From positions 338,808 to 402,807 of the forward strand of contig NZ_JAAAKV010000003.1 in assembly GCF_009905725.1 (NCBI RefSeq): a stretch of 64,000 nucleotides of DNA. The letters run 5' to 3'. Of this stretch, positions 1-8,930 are shown one piece after another; within the stretch, counting starts at the first letter, position 1; the number at the start of each line of letters is the position of its first letter. The position numbers and the translations under genes are program-made. Source of the DNA: Emticicia sp. CRIBPO. Lineage in GTDB: Bacteria; Bacteroidota; Bacteroidia; Cytophagales; Spirosomataceae. The notes below the pieces were generated by a model, which saw only the letters and a program-made list of their open reading frames with translations, did no database searches and had not been told where the DNA came from.

Positions 1-1
1 G

Positions 2-655
2 ATGATCAAAATGATGAATAACCGGTTGGCAAAGATTCCTGAGGGGATAAAAGCCGGCAGGAGACTCGAGTATGCCTGGTTTGCTCATAATCCGATGGTA
101 AATTTTGAAAAGAGCAATTTAAGAAAAATAAGAAGGGCAAAAAATATTAACCTTTATCATTGCCGGATTCCGGGATTGCCTCCAAGCATCGGGAAATTGA
201 AATGGGTGGAAACCCTGGATATTTATCATAACCGGCTTAAGTTCGTTCCGGCTGAGATCGGGAAATTAAAGAGACTGAATACCCTGGCGATTTCGAATAA
301 TCAACTCTGGAAACTCCCGGACGAAATCGGCAGACTTAAAAATCTAAAAAAACTTTATGCCCACCATAATAAGCTGGACAGGTTACCTGAGCTACCATCA
401 GGATTGAAATTGCTGGATATTGGTTACAATGAGTTTACAGATTACCCGGCAGGCATGGGACCCCTCCCGGAACTGGAAGAATTTGACTTTTCTTTTAATA
501 AAATGAACGAAGTGCCGCAGGGTTTGTTACAGCTTCCGAAACTGAAATCGGTGTTTATGAATGCCAATGAGTTTAACGGTGATAAATCAAAATCAGTTAA
601 ATTAAAGGAGCTGATTACTGAGCTGGAGAAAAAATCGGTGGCGGCAAAACGGTGA
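2..655 (+). CDS. Leucine-rich repeat protein, 5' end outside the window
   Basis: At least 217 residues of a leucine-rich-repeat protein are visible. The repeats follow the bacterial pattern L-x-x-L-x-I-x-x-N-x-L-x-x-L-P-x-x-I-G-x-L, for example LDIYHNRLKFVPAEIGKL (about residues 69-86) and LAISNNQLWKLPDEIGRL (92-109), followed by three less regular repeats. The chain ends in a charged Lys-rich tail. The reading frame starts in the middle of a repeat at the window edge, so the first ATG is probably internal and the real start lies upstream. No signal peptide or membrane segment is visible in this part. LRR folds are protein-binding scaffolds; the partner cannot be inferred. The next gene is 180 bp downstream and appears to have its own promoter. 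Confidence 0.75.
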   Translation: MIKMMNNRLAKIPEGIKAGRRLEYAWFAHNPMVNFEKSNLRKIRRAKNINLYHCRIPGLPPSIGKLKWVETLDIYHNRLKFVPAEIGKLKRLNTLAISNNQLWKLPDEIGRLKNLKKLYAHHNKLDRLPELPSGLKLLDIGYNEFTDYPAGMGPLPELEEFDFSFNKMNEVPQGLLQLPKLKSVFMNANEFNGDKSKSVKLKELITELEKKSVAAKR

Positions 656-780
656 AACTGCCGAATAATTTAGCAATATGGAGGTTTTGATGTATCGTCT
701 TTTGATTAGACGTACATTTGATCCTGATTTGTTGGGAAGGCATTGTCATGTTTCTCTGCTGATAGATTTGTTATTCTATA

Positions 781-813
781 ATTGCATAACATATGTATTT
801 AATTGTAGATTTG
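781..813 (+). promoter_or_regulatory. Putative Bacteroidota-type promoter for the MerR-dprA pair
   Basis: TTG at 782-784, a 21-nt spacer and TAGATTTG at 806-813 match the Bacteroidota vegetative consensus (TTG / TAnnTTTG). The expected start of transcription lies about 15-20 nt before the ATG at 836. Another TAGATTTG at 763-770 lacks a well-placed upstream element. Confidence 0.45.
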
Positions 814-835
814 AACAAAAATCAATCAGGTACCC

Positions 836-1147
836 ATGAAATTGTTTTATTCAACGGAAGAAGTCGCAAAGCATTTTGGAGTGAACGAATCCCAGATAAG
901 ACATTATGTGAAAGAATTCGGCCTGAAAATCAATACTGTAGGCCGGGTTAAGAAGTATACCCATAAAGACATTGAAAAGCTGGACCAGATTCTCAGACTG
1001 ATTGAGGAAGAGAAATACACGATTGAAGGAGCCAAAGAAAAGCTGAAAACCAAAGAGGTAAAAGCAGATCATAACACAGAACTTATTCAGAAATTAAAAG
1101 ACATCAGAATCACACTTGAACTATTGAAAAATAGTATAGAAAATTGA
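836..1147 (+). CDS. MerR-family HTH regulator
   Basis: A 103-aa protein with an N-terminal MerR winged helix (about residues 4-70): YSTEEVAKHFGVNESQIRHY is the recognition helix-turn-helix, followed by the wing around GRVKKYTHKDIEKL. The rest, about 75-103, is a short helix that probably dimerises. It lacks the long C-terminal effector domain and metal-binding cysteines of classical MerR regulators, so it resembles the short MerR-like proteins of Bacteroidota. It ends 6 bp before dprA on the same strand, so the two are probably co-transcribed. No function beyond DNA binding can be read from the sequence. Confidence 0.8.
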   Translation: MKLFYSTEEVAKHFGVNESQIRHYVKEFGLKINTVGRVKKYTHKDIEKLDQILRLIEEEKYTIEGAKEKLKTKEVKADHNTELIQKLKDIRITLELLKNSIEN

Positions 1148-1153
1148 ACATCC

Positions 1154-2263
1154 ATGCCAACAGAAGAAATCTGTACCATTGCCCTCACCCGGGTGGATGG
1201 TATCGGTGGCGTTTTGTTTCGTCACCTCGTTAATACCTTCGGATCTGCTTCCCAGGTATTTTCAGCCCGTAAAGAGAAATTATTGAAAGTACCGGGACTA
1301 GGTAAAATCCTTACCGAGAATATCCTGCACCAGGAAAACGTCTTTACGGAAGCAGAAGACATCCTGAACAATTCTGTCAAAGCAGGTGTAAAAGTAGTCA
1401 GTTTTAAAGACGAAGACTATCCGGCCAGGTTTAAAAATCTGTATGATGCCCCGCCTTTGATGTATGTCAAAGGTAACGGGTCACTGCATCACAAAAGGAC
1501 CGTCGGGATCGTAGGCACCCGTCAGGCCAGTGATTACGGCCGGCAGGCTACAGAGTCTATTGTGGCGGCTTTGCAGCCGTTTGATGTTCAGATCATCAGC
1601 GGACTGGCTTACGGAATTGACATCAGTGCCCACAGGGCTGCTCTCAAAAACCAGATGTCTACGATAGGTGTGCTGGCCAATGGCCTTGACATTATTTACC
1701 CCTCCTCTCATAAGAAAAGTGCTGTTGAAATGCTGGGTAACGGCCTTTTGATTTCTGAAAACCCGGTGGGAACGCTGCCTGTGGCCTCACTTTTCCTGGC
1801 CAGAAACAGGATCATTGCGGCCCTGAGCGATGTGCTGATCATTGTGGAATCGGGTAAAAGGGGTGGGGCCATGGTGACAGCCGAGATTGCCAATAATTAT
1901 CACCGCGAAGTTTTTGCTGTTCCGGGAAGCATCTTTCATAAATATGCAGAGGGGACCAACGGTTTGATTCAATCCAATAAAGCCATCGTCTTTACAGGTG
2001 TTGATCAACTGGCAGAGAACATGCAATGGCTCGGAGGAAAAGAGAATTGTTCCCGACAAGCCGGAAGAGAATTGGACATGAGCTTATTTACAGAAGATGA
2101 GAGTGCCGTCATCAGTATCCTGATGCAGAAAAAAGAATGCCTGATTGACGACCTGAGCTGGCAGTCACAGATTCCGCTGAACAGGCTTGCTTCGGTTTTG
2201 CTCAACCTCGAATTTATGGATATTGTAAGCCAGAGTGCAGGAAAAACCTTCAGGCTGAAATAA
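1154..2263 (+). CDS. dprA: DNA-processing protein DprA
   Basis: A 369-aa DprA/Smf protein. In this family DprA binds incoming single-stranded DNA in natural transformation and loads RecA. The N-terminal part (1-65) has a helix-hairpin-helix around VPGLGKILTENIL. The central Rossmann-like domain (about 75-285) carries the family signatures GIVGTRQASDYGR, ISGLAYGIDISAHRAAL and the later RNRIIAALSDVLIIVESGKR. The C-terminal 60 residues are a winged helix of the DprA_WH type. Length is normal. It follows the MerR-type gene by 6 bp and converges on the gene at 2288, with a strong hairpin spanning its stop codon. Confidence 0.95.
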   Translation: MPTEEICTIALTRVDGIGGVLFRHLVNTFGSASQVFSARKEKLLKVPGLGKILTENILHQENVFTEAEDILNNSVKAGVKVVSFKDEDYPARFKNLYDAPPLMYVKGNGSLHHKRTVGIVGTRQASDYGRQATESIVAALQPFDVQIISGLAYGIDISAHRAALKNQMSTIGVLANGLDIIYPSSHKKSAVEMLGNGLLISENPVGTLPVASLFLARNRIIAALSDVLIIVESGKRGGAMVTAEIANNYHREVFAVPGSIFHKYAEGTNGLIQSNKAIVFTGVDQLAENMQWLGGKENCSRQAGRELDMSLFTEDESAVISILMQKKECLIDDLSWQSQIPLNRLASVLLNLEFMDIVSQSAGKTFRLK

Positions 2264-2279
2264 GGCGTCAGCCTGAAGG
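2247..2279. terminator. Bidirectional terminator-like hairpin at the dprA end
   Basis: Perfect 12-bp arms (CCTTCAGGCTGA at 2247-2258 and TCAGCCTGAAGG at 2268-2279) enclose a 9-nt loop that includes the dprA stop codon. An A-run at 2242-2246 gives a U tail on the minus strand; the plus-strand tail is weaker (TGTTTTATTT). It sits between two convergent genes. Confidence 0.65.
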
Positions 2280-2287
2280 AATCTGTT

Positions 2288-3157
2288 TTATTTGGTCAAA
2301 ACCCTCAGGTTTGATTTTTTGTTGTCGAGGATAACCTCCGCGTTTTTAAGCCTGGCTTTGGCTTCAAAAAGATTGTTTTTAAGCTCGTTGAAGTCGTTTT
2401 CTTTCTTTTCAAGCTTTGAGGTGGTTTTTTCTTTGTCTTTCTGATTCTTTACGATTTCCTTTTCCTTTTTCAGGGCCGCTTTTTTCAGTTCTTCCTCGGT
2501 CGAGTTGTCCACCAGCGTTTCATTATCACCATACATTTTCTTGGTGATTTCTTCTTTTTCAGAAAGGAGTTTGGTCATGGCTTCAGGGCTGGCGTCCAGT
2601 TTTTTGCCCAGCTTTTCCTGGTCCTTTAAATTCGATTCCAGGGATTTCTCTATTTTTTTGACGTTTTTCTGTGCGTCATTGTAGTTTTCTTCGGCTTGTT
2701 TGATGTCAAGTTCTCCAAGCCTGATTTCCAGGTTTTTATAAGCCATCACCCCAAATTTCTCTACGAAAAGAGCCGATTTGTATTCGTCTGTCTCCGCTTT
2801 TTCAAGAGGCTTGTTACCATTCCCCATAAATATGAAGTACACTTTTGTCAGGTCCTTGTATTCTTCTACTTTGGCCATGATAGAGGAGAGGTGATCAGAA
2901 ACTCCTACAGACCTCGGATTATCCACCTTAAAGTGATTCTTAGGAGATTCAACTACTTTTCCGAATTCTGTCAGGTATTTTTTGACTTCCGCACTGACAT
3001 CCTTCTGGTCGATATGAAGTAAAACATACTGAGCGTCGGTGGGTTTGTCCTGGATCAGGGTAAGCCCTTGAAGCACAGTTGATTGGGCATTTGCAAACAG
3101 GCCTGAAAATAAAAAGGCAGCCAGGTAAAGGATTTTTCTTGTTTTTTGGGTTTTCAT
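2288..3157 (-). CDS. Exported coiled-coil protein of unknown function
   Basis: A 289-aa protein with a clear Sec signal peptide (about 1-24, a hydrophobic stretch YLAAFLFSGLFANA and then AQS). Residues about 30-140 form a compact domain. From about 145 to 285 the sequence is very rich in Lys and Glu with heptad-like spacing (KKIEKSLESNLKDQEKLGKK, KEKTTSKLEKKENDFNELKN), a long coiled coil. I do not recognise the family. It is probably periplasmic. Its start lies 16 bp after the stop of the methyltransferase gene on the same strand, so the two are likely one transcription unit, although no shared role is evident. Confidence 0.75.
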   Translation of the reverse strand: MKTQKTRKILYLAAFLFSGLFANAQSTVLQGLTLIQDKPTDAQYVLLHIDQKDVSAEVKKYLTEFGKVVESPKNHFKVDNPRSVGVSDHLSSIMAKVEEYKDLTKVYFIFMGNGNKPLEKAETDEYKSALFVEKFGVMAYKNLEIRLGELDIKQAEENYNDAQKNVKKIEKSLESNLKDQEKLGKKLDASPEAMTKLLSEKEEITKKMYGDNETLVDNSTEEELKKAALKKEKEIVKNQKDKEKTTSKLEKKENDFNELKNNLFEAKARLKNAEVILDNKKSNLRVLTK

Positions 3158-3173
3158 AATTTTTAGAATTTAT

Positions 3174-4391
3174 TTATAATCCGGGTAATGGTGAGTGGCC
3201 CTGAACCGGATATTTTTTACAAAATAGTACTAATTTTTTATTATTGTTGTCCTGCGTAAAGAATAAATAATCATCCCCTCCGTCTTTCAATCCTGTTTTG
3301 GATTTGATCTCTTCGGGTTTGAGCGGGAAATTCCTGGTACTGATATTGGCCTTGCCGGTTTTAATCTTAGCCAGTATCTGCTTCTTGTCAAAATTACCTG
3401 TGCTTTCGATGACAAATGTTCGTCCGGGAAAGTCTTCGATCGGTTCACCGGAAGTGTAAAGGTGACTGTTGGGAGAAAGTTTCTGTAAACCAAAGCGGTG
3501 AGCCACCGATTTGAAAGCCCCGCCCTTCATAATGGACGCATTGGGTTCATATAAATAGGAGAGGGGACCTGAATATTTTACAAAAGCATCGGTTTCTTCC
3601 TGAAAAGTAAAAGTGAAACTTTCTGTTCCGCCCGATGAAAGGCCGTTGATGCATTCAATTTCAGGGTCTTCATTTTTTGCTTTCCCAAGTATGAAAACCA
3701 GCTCTTTTACTTCATTTTTCTCTGAAATTACCTTTATTTTATCAACATTCTGAAGAGACCTGATCGCTTTTTTGATGTCCAGTAAGGGCGAGTATTTGAC
3801 CATTAACCACTCACATTGCGACAGAAGGGCATCTTTCAGGCTGATAAGGTCAGGTTCACAGTCTTCGATCAGGATTACTTTCTTATTGTCTTTATCACGC
3901 CGGGCAGGGTCAAGATAAATGAGGTCAAAATGCTCATTGAGTTGGGTGAAAAGCTCAGCGGCATCTGAGTTTTTGAAAGTAACATTTTTAACGCCCAGTT
4001 TTTCAAAATTGAATGCTACGATTTCAGCGAGCTCCCGGTTGGCTTCATTGTAAATAAAGCGGTCAAAAGAGCGAGCCAGGAAATAAGTGTCAACACCCAT
4101 GCCTCCGGTGAGGTCAATACCTGATTTTCCTTTGAAAAAAGACGCTTTGATTTTAGCTGTAAATTCAGACGAGCTCTGTTCGATGGAAACCTTCTTCGGG
4201 CCGAGCACCCCGGTGTTCTGAAACCACTCCGGCACTTTGCTCTGAAGCTTCTCCCTGAACATGTATTGCTCTGCCACCATGACAGACATTTCCTTCGAAA
4301 TGTTCAATTCATTCTTAAGAATAAAGTCCGCAACCGTCTGAATTCTAATTTTTTGTGCAAGTTTACTGGCCTCTGTAAGTTGATTGAACAT
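3174..4391 (-). CDS. Class I SAM-dependent methyltransferase with THUMP-like domain
   Basis: A 405-aa protein. The SAM-binding motif I is DLTGGMGVD (93-101), the acidic end of strand 2 is in FIYNEANRE (about 112-120), and the catalytic-type motif is YLDPARR (159-165). The D-P-A-R-R motif and the C-terminal region resembling a THUMP-like domain are typical of a Bacteroidota family of putative RNA methyltransferases; the substrate is unknown. The N-terminal about 85 residues are helical. Length is normal for this family. It reads away from the small gene at 4492, with about 100 bp between the two starts, and leads into the coiled-coil protein gene downstream. Confidence 0.82.
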   Translation of the reverse strand: MFNQLTEASKLAQKIRIQTVADFILKNELNISKEMSVMVAEQYMFREKLQSKVPEWFQNTGVLGPKKVSIEQSSSEFTAKIKASFFKGKSGIDLTGGMGVDTYFLARSFDRFIYNEANRELAEIVAFNFEKLGVKNVTFKNSDAAELFTQLNEHFDLIYLDPARRDKDNKKVILIEDCEPDLISLKDALLSQCEWLMVKYSPLLDIKKAIRSLQNVDKIKVISEKNEVKELVFILGKAKNEDPEIECINGLSSGGTESFTFTFQEETDAFVKYSGPLSYLYEPNASIMKGGAFKSVAHRFGLQKLSPNSHLYTSGEPIEDFPGRTFVIESTGNFDKKQILAKIKTGKANISTRNFPLKPEEIKSKTGLKDGGDDYLFFTQDNNNKKLVLFCKKYPVQGHSPLPGL

Positions 4392-4447
4392 TCTGAGTTT
4401 TAATATTATTTTTATGATTTCTTTATCTTTTGGAAACTTATTTTTAG

Positions 4448-4455
4448 TATTTTTG
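4448..4455 (+). promoter_or_regulatory. Putative -7 box (TATTTTTG)
   Basis: TATTTTTG matches TAnnTTTG and lies 36 nt before the ATG at 4492. The only TTTG upstream (4429-4432) is 15 nt away, shorter than the usual 19-21, so support is partial. Confidence 0.3.
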
Positions 4456-4491
4456 TTAAAAATGAGTGCCTAAAACCGTTTTTCTGAAGTT

Positions 4492-4791
4492 ATGGTCAAA
4501 TTTAAAAACTTAATACTAGCCTTCCTGATGATTTCATTCAGTTTGAAATCAATAGGTCTTGCTAAGTTTTTTGACCTGACTAAAACTGAAATTTGCTGTG
4601 AAGAGGGAGATAACAGCTGTGAGAAATCAAACGAATTAAGCAAACCTGAAACCAACGATGTTTTTCTGAGCATCAACCATCCATTCGCACTTCTGTTCTC
4701 AAAGCTTTTGTCCCAGAAAGTATTTTGTTTTAAGCCTGTCATATTTTTCCCGTTCTATCTTTCTGTTTTCTCGCCGCCACCCGAAATCTGA
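4492..4791 (+). CDS. Small hypothetical exported protein
   Basis: A 99-aa open frame with a hydrophobic N-terminus (about residues 5-24, LILAFLMISFSLKSIGLA) that reads as a signal peptide or a membrane anchor. It is followed by a short segment with a Cys pair (EICCEEGDNSCEKS, about 34-47), then a hydrophobic second half ending in SPPPEI. I do not recognise it. Small exported proteins of similar layout (signal peptide, few cysteines, Pro-rich end) are common in Bacteroidota. A -7 box lies upstream and the next gene starts about 170 bp downstream. Coding status rests on the start position, the signal-like N-terminus and the box. Confidence 0.5.
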   Translation: MVKFKNLILAFLMISFSLKSIGLAKFFDLTKTEICCEEGDNSCEKSNELSKPETNDVFLSINHPFALLFSKLLSQKVFCFKPVIFFPFYLSVFSPPPEI

Positions 4792-4963
4792 TTTATTTTC
4801 AGACGCTCTTTATTGGTACAAATGTATGATTTCCGTCTCAGGAATTCATTTTTGATTTGATTTTCTGATGCGGAATTGGGTTATAAGTCCATTTTCAGCC
4901 GATACTTTATCATACTCATTTGTTATTTTCTGGTGTAGATAGTTCAAAAATATAAATATAAAA

Positions 4964-6496
4964 ATGTTAAAAGAATTTTCGTTCAAATATCTTAGTAAAG
5001 ATCTTTCTGCCGGACTTGTGGTATTTTTGGTGGCTTTACCTCTTTGTTTAGGGGTGGCACTCGCCTCGGGAGCTCCTTTGTTTTCCGGTATCATTGCCGG
5101 GATGGTGGGTGGTGTCGTTGCCGGGTTTATCAGCGGTTCATCGTTGGGTGTCAGCGGACCTGCTGCCGGATTGACCGTTATCGTTCTGAACGCCATCACA
5201 GAGCTGGGCACTTATGAAGTGTTTCTCGTGGCGGTGGTGATAGGCGGTATTATACAGATTATCCTGGGCTTTGTTGGAGCGGGTAAAATAGCCTATTATT
5301 TTCCCTCTTCAGTGATTAAAGGCATGCTGGCAGCGATCGGGATCATCATTATCCTGAAGCAGATTCCTCATGCGTTCGGTATAGACCAGGACCATGAAGG
5401 TGACAGCAGCTTCATGCAGGCTGACGGAGAAAACACCTTTTCAGAATTTCTTAAAATCGCGGATTATTTCGTTCCTTCTGCCCTGATCATCGGGATGGTC
5501 TGCATGGTTATCCTGCTGGTATGGGACACAAAATGGATCAAAAACAATAAATTTCTATCACTTATCCCGGGGCCCTTGGTAGTGGTGGTGGCCGGTATTC
5601 TGATCAACCAGGCTTTTGCGGAAGGTTTCAGGGTAACCGGTGAGCACCTAGTAAGTTTACCAGTCGCAAGCTCACTTCATGAATTCGGTTCTTTTTTGAC
5701 TTTCCCGGACTTTTCCAATGCACTTGTTAACCCCCTCGTCTGGAAAACTGCTTTTGTCATAGCGATTATTGCCAGTATTGAGACCCTTCTTTGTGTGGAG
5801 GCTACCGACAGATTAGATCCTGAGAAAAGTATTACGCCAACCAACCGTGAGCTTTTTGCCCAGGGTGGAGCTAATATCATTTCAGGATTAATCGGAGGGA
5901 TTCCGGTAACCCAGGTGGTGGTGAGAAGTTCTGCCAATATCCAGGCAGGTGGGAAAACCAAACTTGCCACCATCTTTCACGGGGTGCTCCTTTTCGGCTG
6001 TGCCCTGCTGATCCCTGGTGTACTTAACCTGATTCCGTTGTCGGCTCTTGCGGCCGTACTGATCATGGTAGGTTATAAACTGACCAAGCCGGCGATCTTT
6101 AAGGAAGTACTGAAAGACGGCCAGGACCAGTTTGTACCATTTGTCGTAACCATCCTGGCGATCGTATTCACAGATTTGCTGACCGGAATTGGTATCGGTT
6201 TACTGGTAGGGCTGGGTTATGTTATTTACGCTAACTTTAAGTCTTCATTGTCGACTATCCGTGACGGAAAAACCATCCTGCTCAAGATGAACAAGGACGT
6301 GTTTTTTTACAACAGGGCTGAGCTGGTTAAAATTTTAAGCACAGTTAACGAGGGAGATTATTTGATTATTGATGGCACAAAAGCTACCTTTATAGATCAT
6401 GACATCAATCTGGCTATCGAAGACTTCGTATCACAGGACTGTGTGGCGAAGGGAATAAGTGTGGAATTAAAAGGAATTAAAAGAAACAACAAGTAA
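4964..6496 (+). CDS. SulP-family anion transporter (probable bicarbonate or sulfate uptake)
   Basis: A 510-aa SulP/SLC26 transporter. The N-terminal membrane domain (about 1-430) has many hydrophobic helices, with LGVALASGAPLFSGIIAG near residue 30 and SGPAAGLTVIVLNAI near 65, both typical of the SulP core. A short STAS domain follows (about 440-505, starting near ILLKMNKDVFFYNRAEL and containing LIIDGTKATFIDHDI). The beta-carbonic anhydrase gene begins 11 bp after its stop on the same strand. This pairing, known in many bacteria, suggests that the anion is bicarbonate; sulfate cannot be excluded from sequence. No strong promoter is visible in the 170-bp gap upstream. Confidence 0.9.
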   Translation: MLKEFSFKYLSKDLSAGLVVFLVALPLCLGVALASGAPLFSGIIAGMVGGVVAGFISGSSLGVSGPAAGLTVIVLNAITELGTYEVFLVAVVIGGIIQIILGFVGAGKIAYYFPSSVIKGMLAAIGIIIILKQIPHAFGIDQDHEGDSSFMQADGENTFSEFLKIADYFVPSALIIGMVCMVILLVWDTKWIKNNKFLSLIPGPLVVVVAGILINQAFAEGFRVTGEHLVSLPVASSLHEFGSFLTFPDFSNALVNPLVWKTAFVIAIIASIETLLCVEATDRLDPEKSITPTNRELFAQGGANIISGLIGGIPVTQVVVRSSANIQAGGKTKLATIFHGVLLFGCALLIPGVLNLIPLSALAAVLIMVGYKLTKPAIFKEVLKDGQDQFVPFVVTILAIVFTDLLTGIGIGLLVGLGYVIYANFKSSLSTIRDGKTILLKMNKDVFFYNRAELVKILSTVNEGDYLIIDGTKATFIDHDINLAIEDFVSQDCVAKGISVELKGIKRNNK

Positions 6497-6507
6497 TTAG
6501 AAAGAAC

Positions 6508-7191
6508 ATGCAATCATATCAGAAATTATTATTAGAGAACAAATTGTGGGCCGCTGAAAAAGTTGAAAAGGACCCTGAATATTTTAATAAACTTGCCGCT
6601 GTGCAGAAGCCTGACTTCCTTTGGATAGGTTGCTCGGACAGCCGTGCCCCGGCCAATGAACTGACCAACACCCAGCCGGGCGAGGTTTTCGTACACCGTA
6701 ATGTAGCCAACATGGTCGTTCATACCGATCTTAACATGCTGAGTGTTTTACAATATGCCGTGGAGGTACTCCAGGTAAAACATGTACTGGTAGTAGGTCA
6801 TTATGGTTGCGGAGGGGTTAAGGCCTCTATGACCAACAAAGACCTGGGTCTGATCAACAAATGGCTGAGAAACATCAAGGATGTTTATACCAAATATGAA
6901 GATGAACTGGAAGCCATTGCAGACGAAAACGACAGGGCTGACAGACTTGTGGAACTGAATGTACTGGAGCAGGTGAGAAACCTGGCCAAAACGACCATCA
7001 TTCAGAAGGCCTGGGCCAACAACCAGATGCCGTACCTTCACGGATGGGTACTTGACCTCAAAACAGGTCTGATTAAATCTATTCTTGAAATTCAGCCTGG
7101 TGAAACAGATTTCATTGAGAAAGTTTACCGATACGATTTTGAAAAACTTAAACAGGCAGAAGAAAAACTGGCTGAAGTTTATCAGAAATAA
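6508..7191 (+). CDS. can: Beta-class carbonic anhydrase
   Basis: A 227-aa beta-carbonic anhydrase interconverting CO2 and bicarbonate in the cytoplasm. The zinc ligands and catalytic dyad are all present: Cys42, Asp44 and Arg46 in GCSDSRAPAN, then His98 and Cys101 in GHYGCGG. Length and layout match the bacterial Can/CynT group; the symbol is given by family. It follows the SulP gene by 11 bp, so transporter and enzyme are likely co-expressed and would together supply bicarbonate for anaplerotic carboxylation. A strong terminator lies 20 bp downstream. Confidence 0.93.
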   Translation: MQSYQKLLLENKLWAAEKVEKDPEYFNKLAAVQKPDFLWIGCSDSRAPANELTNTQPGEVFVHRNVANMVVHTDLNMLSVLQYAVEVLQVKHVLVVGHYGCGGVKASMTNKDLGLINKWLRNIKDVYTKYEDELEAIADENDRADRLVELNVLEQVRNLAKTTIIQKAWANNQMPYLHGWVLDLKTGLIKSILEIQPGETDFIEKVYRYDFEKLKQAEEKLAEVYQK

Positions 7192-7211
7192 TTGTTGCCA
7201 TAAAAAAGTAA

Positions 7212-7248
7212 GCCCGCCCGAAAATCTTCAGGCGGGCTTTTTGATTTT
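7212..7248 (+). terminator. Rho-independent terminator after the carbonic anhydrase gene
   Basis: GCCCGCC (7212-7218) pairs with GGCGGGC (7231-7237), followed by TTTTTGATTTTT. It closes the SulP-carbonic anhydrase unit. The convergent symporter gene ends 15 bp further on. Confidence 0.85.
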
Positions 7249-7262
7249 TATAAGGGTTTATT

Positions 7263-8501
7263 TTAGTTTTCCGCTAATTTAAGTTCACCTTCCCATTTTG
7301 CCACTACTGCTGTAGCCACGGCATTACCCGCCACAGATGTAGCCGATCTGCCCATATCAAGCAACCAGTCAACCGCAAAGAGCAGGATAAGGCCCTCCGC
7401 AGGAAGATTGAATAAACTCATGGTACCGGCAATTACCACCAGTGAGGCTCTTGGCACGCCTGCAATACCTTTGGAGGTGATCAGCAGGGTAAGCATCATC
7501 GTTACCTGCTGTCCGATGCTCAGGTCAACGCCATAAGTCTGGGCAATGAAGCCGGTGGCAAACGTCATGTACATCATTGAACCGTCCAGGTTGAAAGAGT
7601 ATCCTAATGGTAAAACAAAGCTTACGATCCTTTCTGAAACACCGAATTTCTTTAATTGCTCGATCTGCAGCGGCATAGAGGCTTCGGAGCTGGCTGTACT
7701 GAATGATAAGAACAAAGCATCTTTAACGTATCTCAGCAGCATCCAGTAGGGCACCTTGACAAACATGCAGATGAGTGGCAGGACGACGAGTATGAAAAAC
7801 GCGAGGGTGATGAAAAAACATATGATGAGGTAAAGGTATCCGCTCAGGATACCGAGTCCTTGCTGGGCGATAACCGCTGCCACAGCCCCAAAAACACCAT
7901 ATGGAGCAAACTTCATAACGTATTCCACGATTTTGAACATGACTTCAGAGACGGCATCCAGACCCCTGATGATGATTTTGCCGTGGTCGCCGATAGCGGC
8001 AGTGGCAATCCCGAAAAAGACAGAGAAAACAACGATCTGAAGGATTTCATTGGTAGCCAGCGACTCGAAGAAACTCTGTGGGAAAAGGTGCACGATGAAG
8101 TTCTCGATCGTCATTTTGGTAGAAGCTACCCCGGTGTCGGCTCCGGCTTCCGGAAGCGGGATCTGCATCTGGCTGCCCGGTTTCAGGATGTTTACAGCTA
8201 TCAGACCTGTTAAAAGAGACAATATGGTTGCAAAATAGAAATATCCGAGGGTTTTAAGGCCTATTCTTCCTACCAGTTTAAAATCACCCAGCTTGGCAAT
8301 CCCCACCGTCAGAATAGAGAAAATAAGCGGCCCGATAATCATTTTAATCATACGGAGGAAAATCTTGCTGAGTAGATTCAGGTTTTTACCCCATTCTGCG
8401 AGGGTTTCTTTATCTCCTGCAAAGTATTGATTCAGAATATACCCGACGATGATGCCGAGTGTCATGCCGATGAAGATTTTCCAGGTAATGTTTAGTTTCA
8501 T
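7263..8501 (-). CDS. Dicarboxylate/amino acid:cation symporter (DAACS family)
   Basis: A 412-aa sodium- or proton-coupled symporter of the GltP/DctA family in the inner membrane. The family signatures are present: the serine-rich re-entrant loop SFSTASSEASMPLQIEQL (about 270), the NLDGSMMYM substrate and sodium site (about 309), and the second hairpin TSKGIAGVPRASLVV (about 343), followed by the helix with DWLLDMGRSATSVAGNAVAT. About eight transmembrane helices are visible. The C-terminus is short. Whether it prefers glutamate/aspartate or C4-dicarboxylates cannot be decided. It is a single gene, convergent with the carbonic anhydrase unit. Confidence 0.92.
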   Translation of the reverse strand: MKLNITWKIFIGMTLGIIVGYILNQYFAGDKETLAEWGKNLNLLSKIFLRMIKMIIGPLIFSILTVGIAKLGDFKLVGRIGLKTLGYFYFATILSLLTGLIAVNILKPGSQMQIPLPEAGADTGVASTKMTIENFIVHLFPQSFFESLATNEILQIVVFSVFFGIATAAIGDHGKIIIRGLDAVSEVMFKIVEYVMKFAPYGVFGAVAAVIAQQGLGILSGYLYLIICFFITLAFFILVVLPLICMFVKVPYWMLLRYVKDALFLSFSTASSEASMPLQIEQLKKFGVSERIVSFVLPLGYSFNLDGSMMYMTFATGFIAQTYGVDLSIGQQVTMMLTLLITSKGIAGVPRASLVVIAGTMSLFNLPAEGLILLFAVDWLLDMGRSATSVAGNAVATAVVAKWEGELKLAEN

Positions 8502-8930
8502 TCGTTTGGGGTTTGAATTTTTAATTTGATGATCCGTAAAATTAATATAAAGATTAGGTTATACAATAATGATAAAAAAATCACAAAGAGGCAAAACAGC
8601 TGCGGGATTATGTTTGAATTTGAACATAATATTATTGATTTTGTCATATTTGGTGTTAAAAAAGAGAAAAATGGTAGAAGAAAATGGAAATTTTGCAAAA
8701 ATACCTTTCAGAAATACTTCCTCCATCACTTCCTGACGGCAGAATCACGGAAAACGGATTCCGAAAAAAGTGACAAAAACAGGTAAATTAAATCATATCT
8801 TTTGTAGATAATTTGTCATTATATAAAGAAATAAGATAATTTTGCCTGTCGGAATTTTCCGCCTGGTTCGAAAGGCGGAGGAGTGAATTTTCCGGCCAGT
8901 AGTAAATAAAAACCGAACCGATTTAAACGT
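8502..8930. other. Divergent intergenic region upstream of the symporter and acs
   Basis: A 429-bp AT-rich gap between divergent genes. The acs promoter is at 8812-8844. Past it lies a GC-richer segment at 8847-8900 with an imperfect inverted repeat (CCGCCTGG / AAAGGCGGAG) in the acs leader. Open frames here lack any family resemblance and I see no gene. Confidence 0.5.
8812..8844 (+). promoter_or_regulatory. Putative acs promoter
   Basis: TTTG (8812-8815), a 21-nt spacer and TAATTTTG (8837-8844) match the Bacteroidota consensus closely. This predicts an approximately 80-nt leader before the ATG at 8931. Confidence 0.55.

Noticed and set aside
8526-8786. 86-codon open frame between the symporter and acs genes
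   Set aside because: Basic, low-complexity translation with no domain or signal; it overlaps AT-rich regulatory DNA and has no leader.
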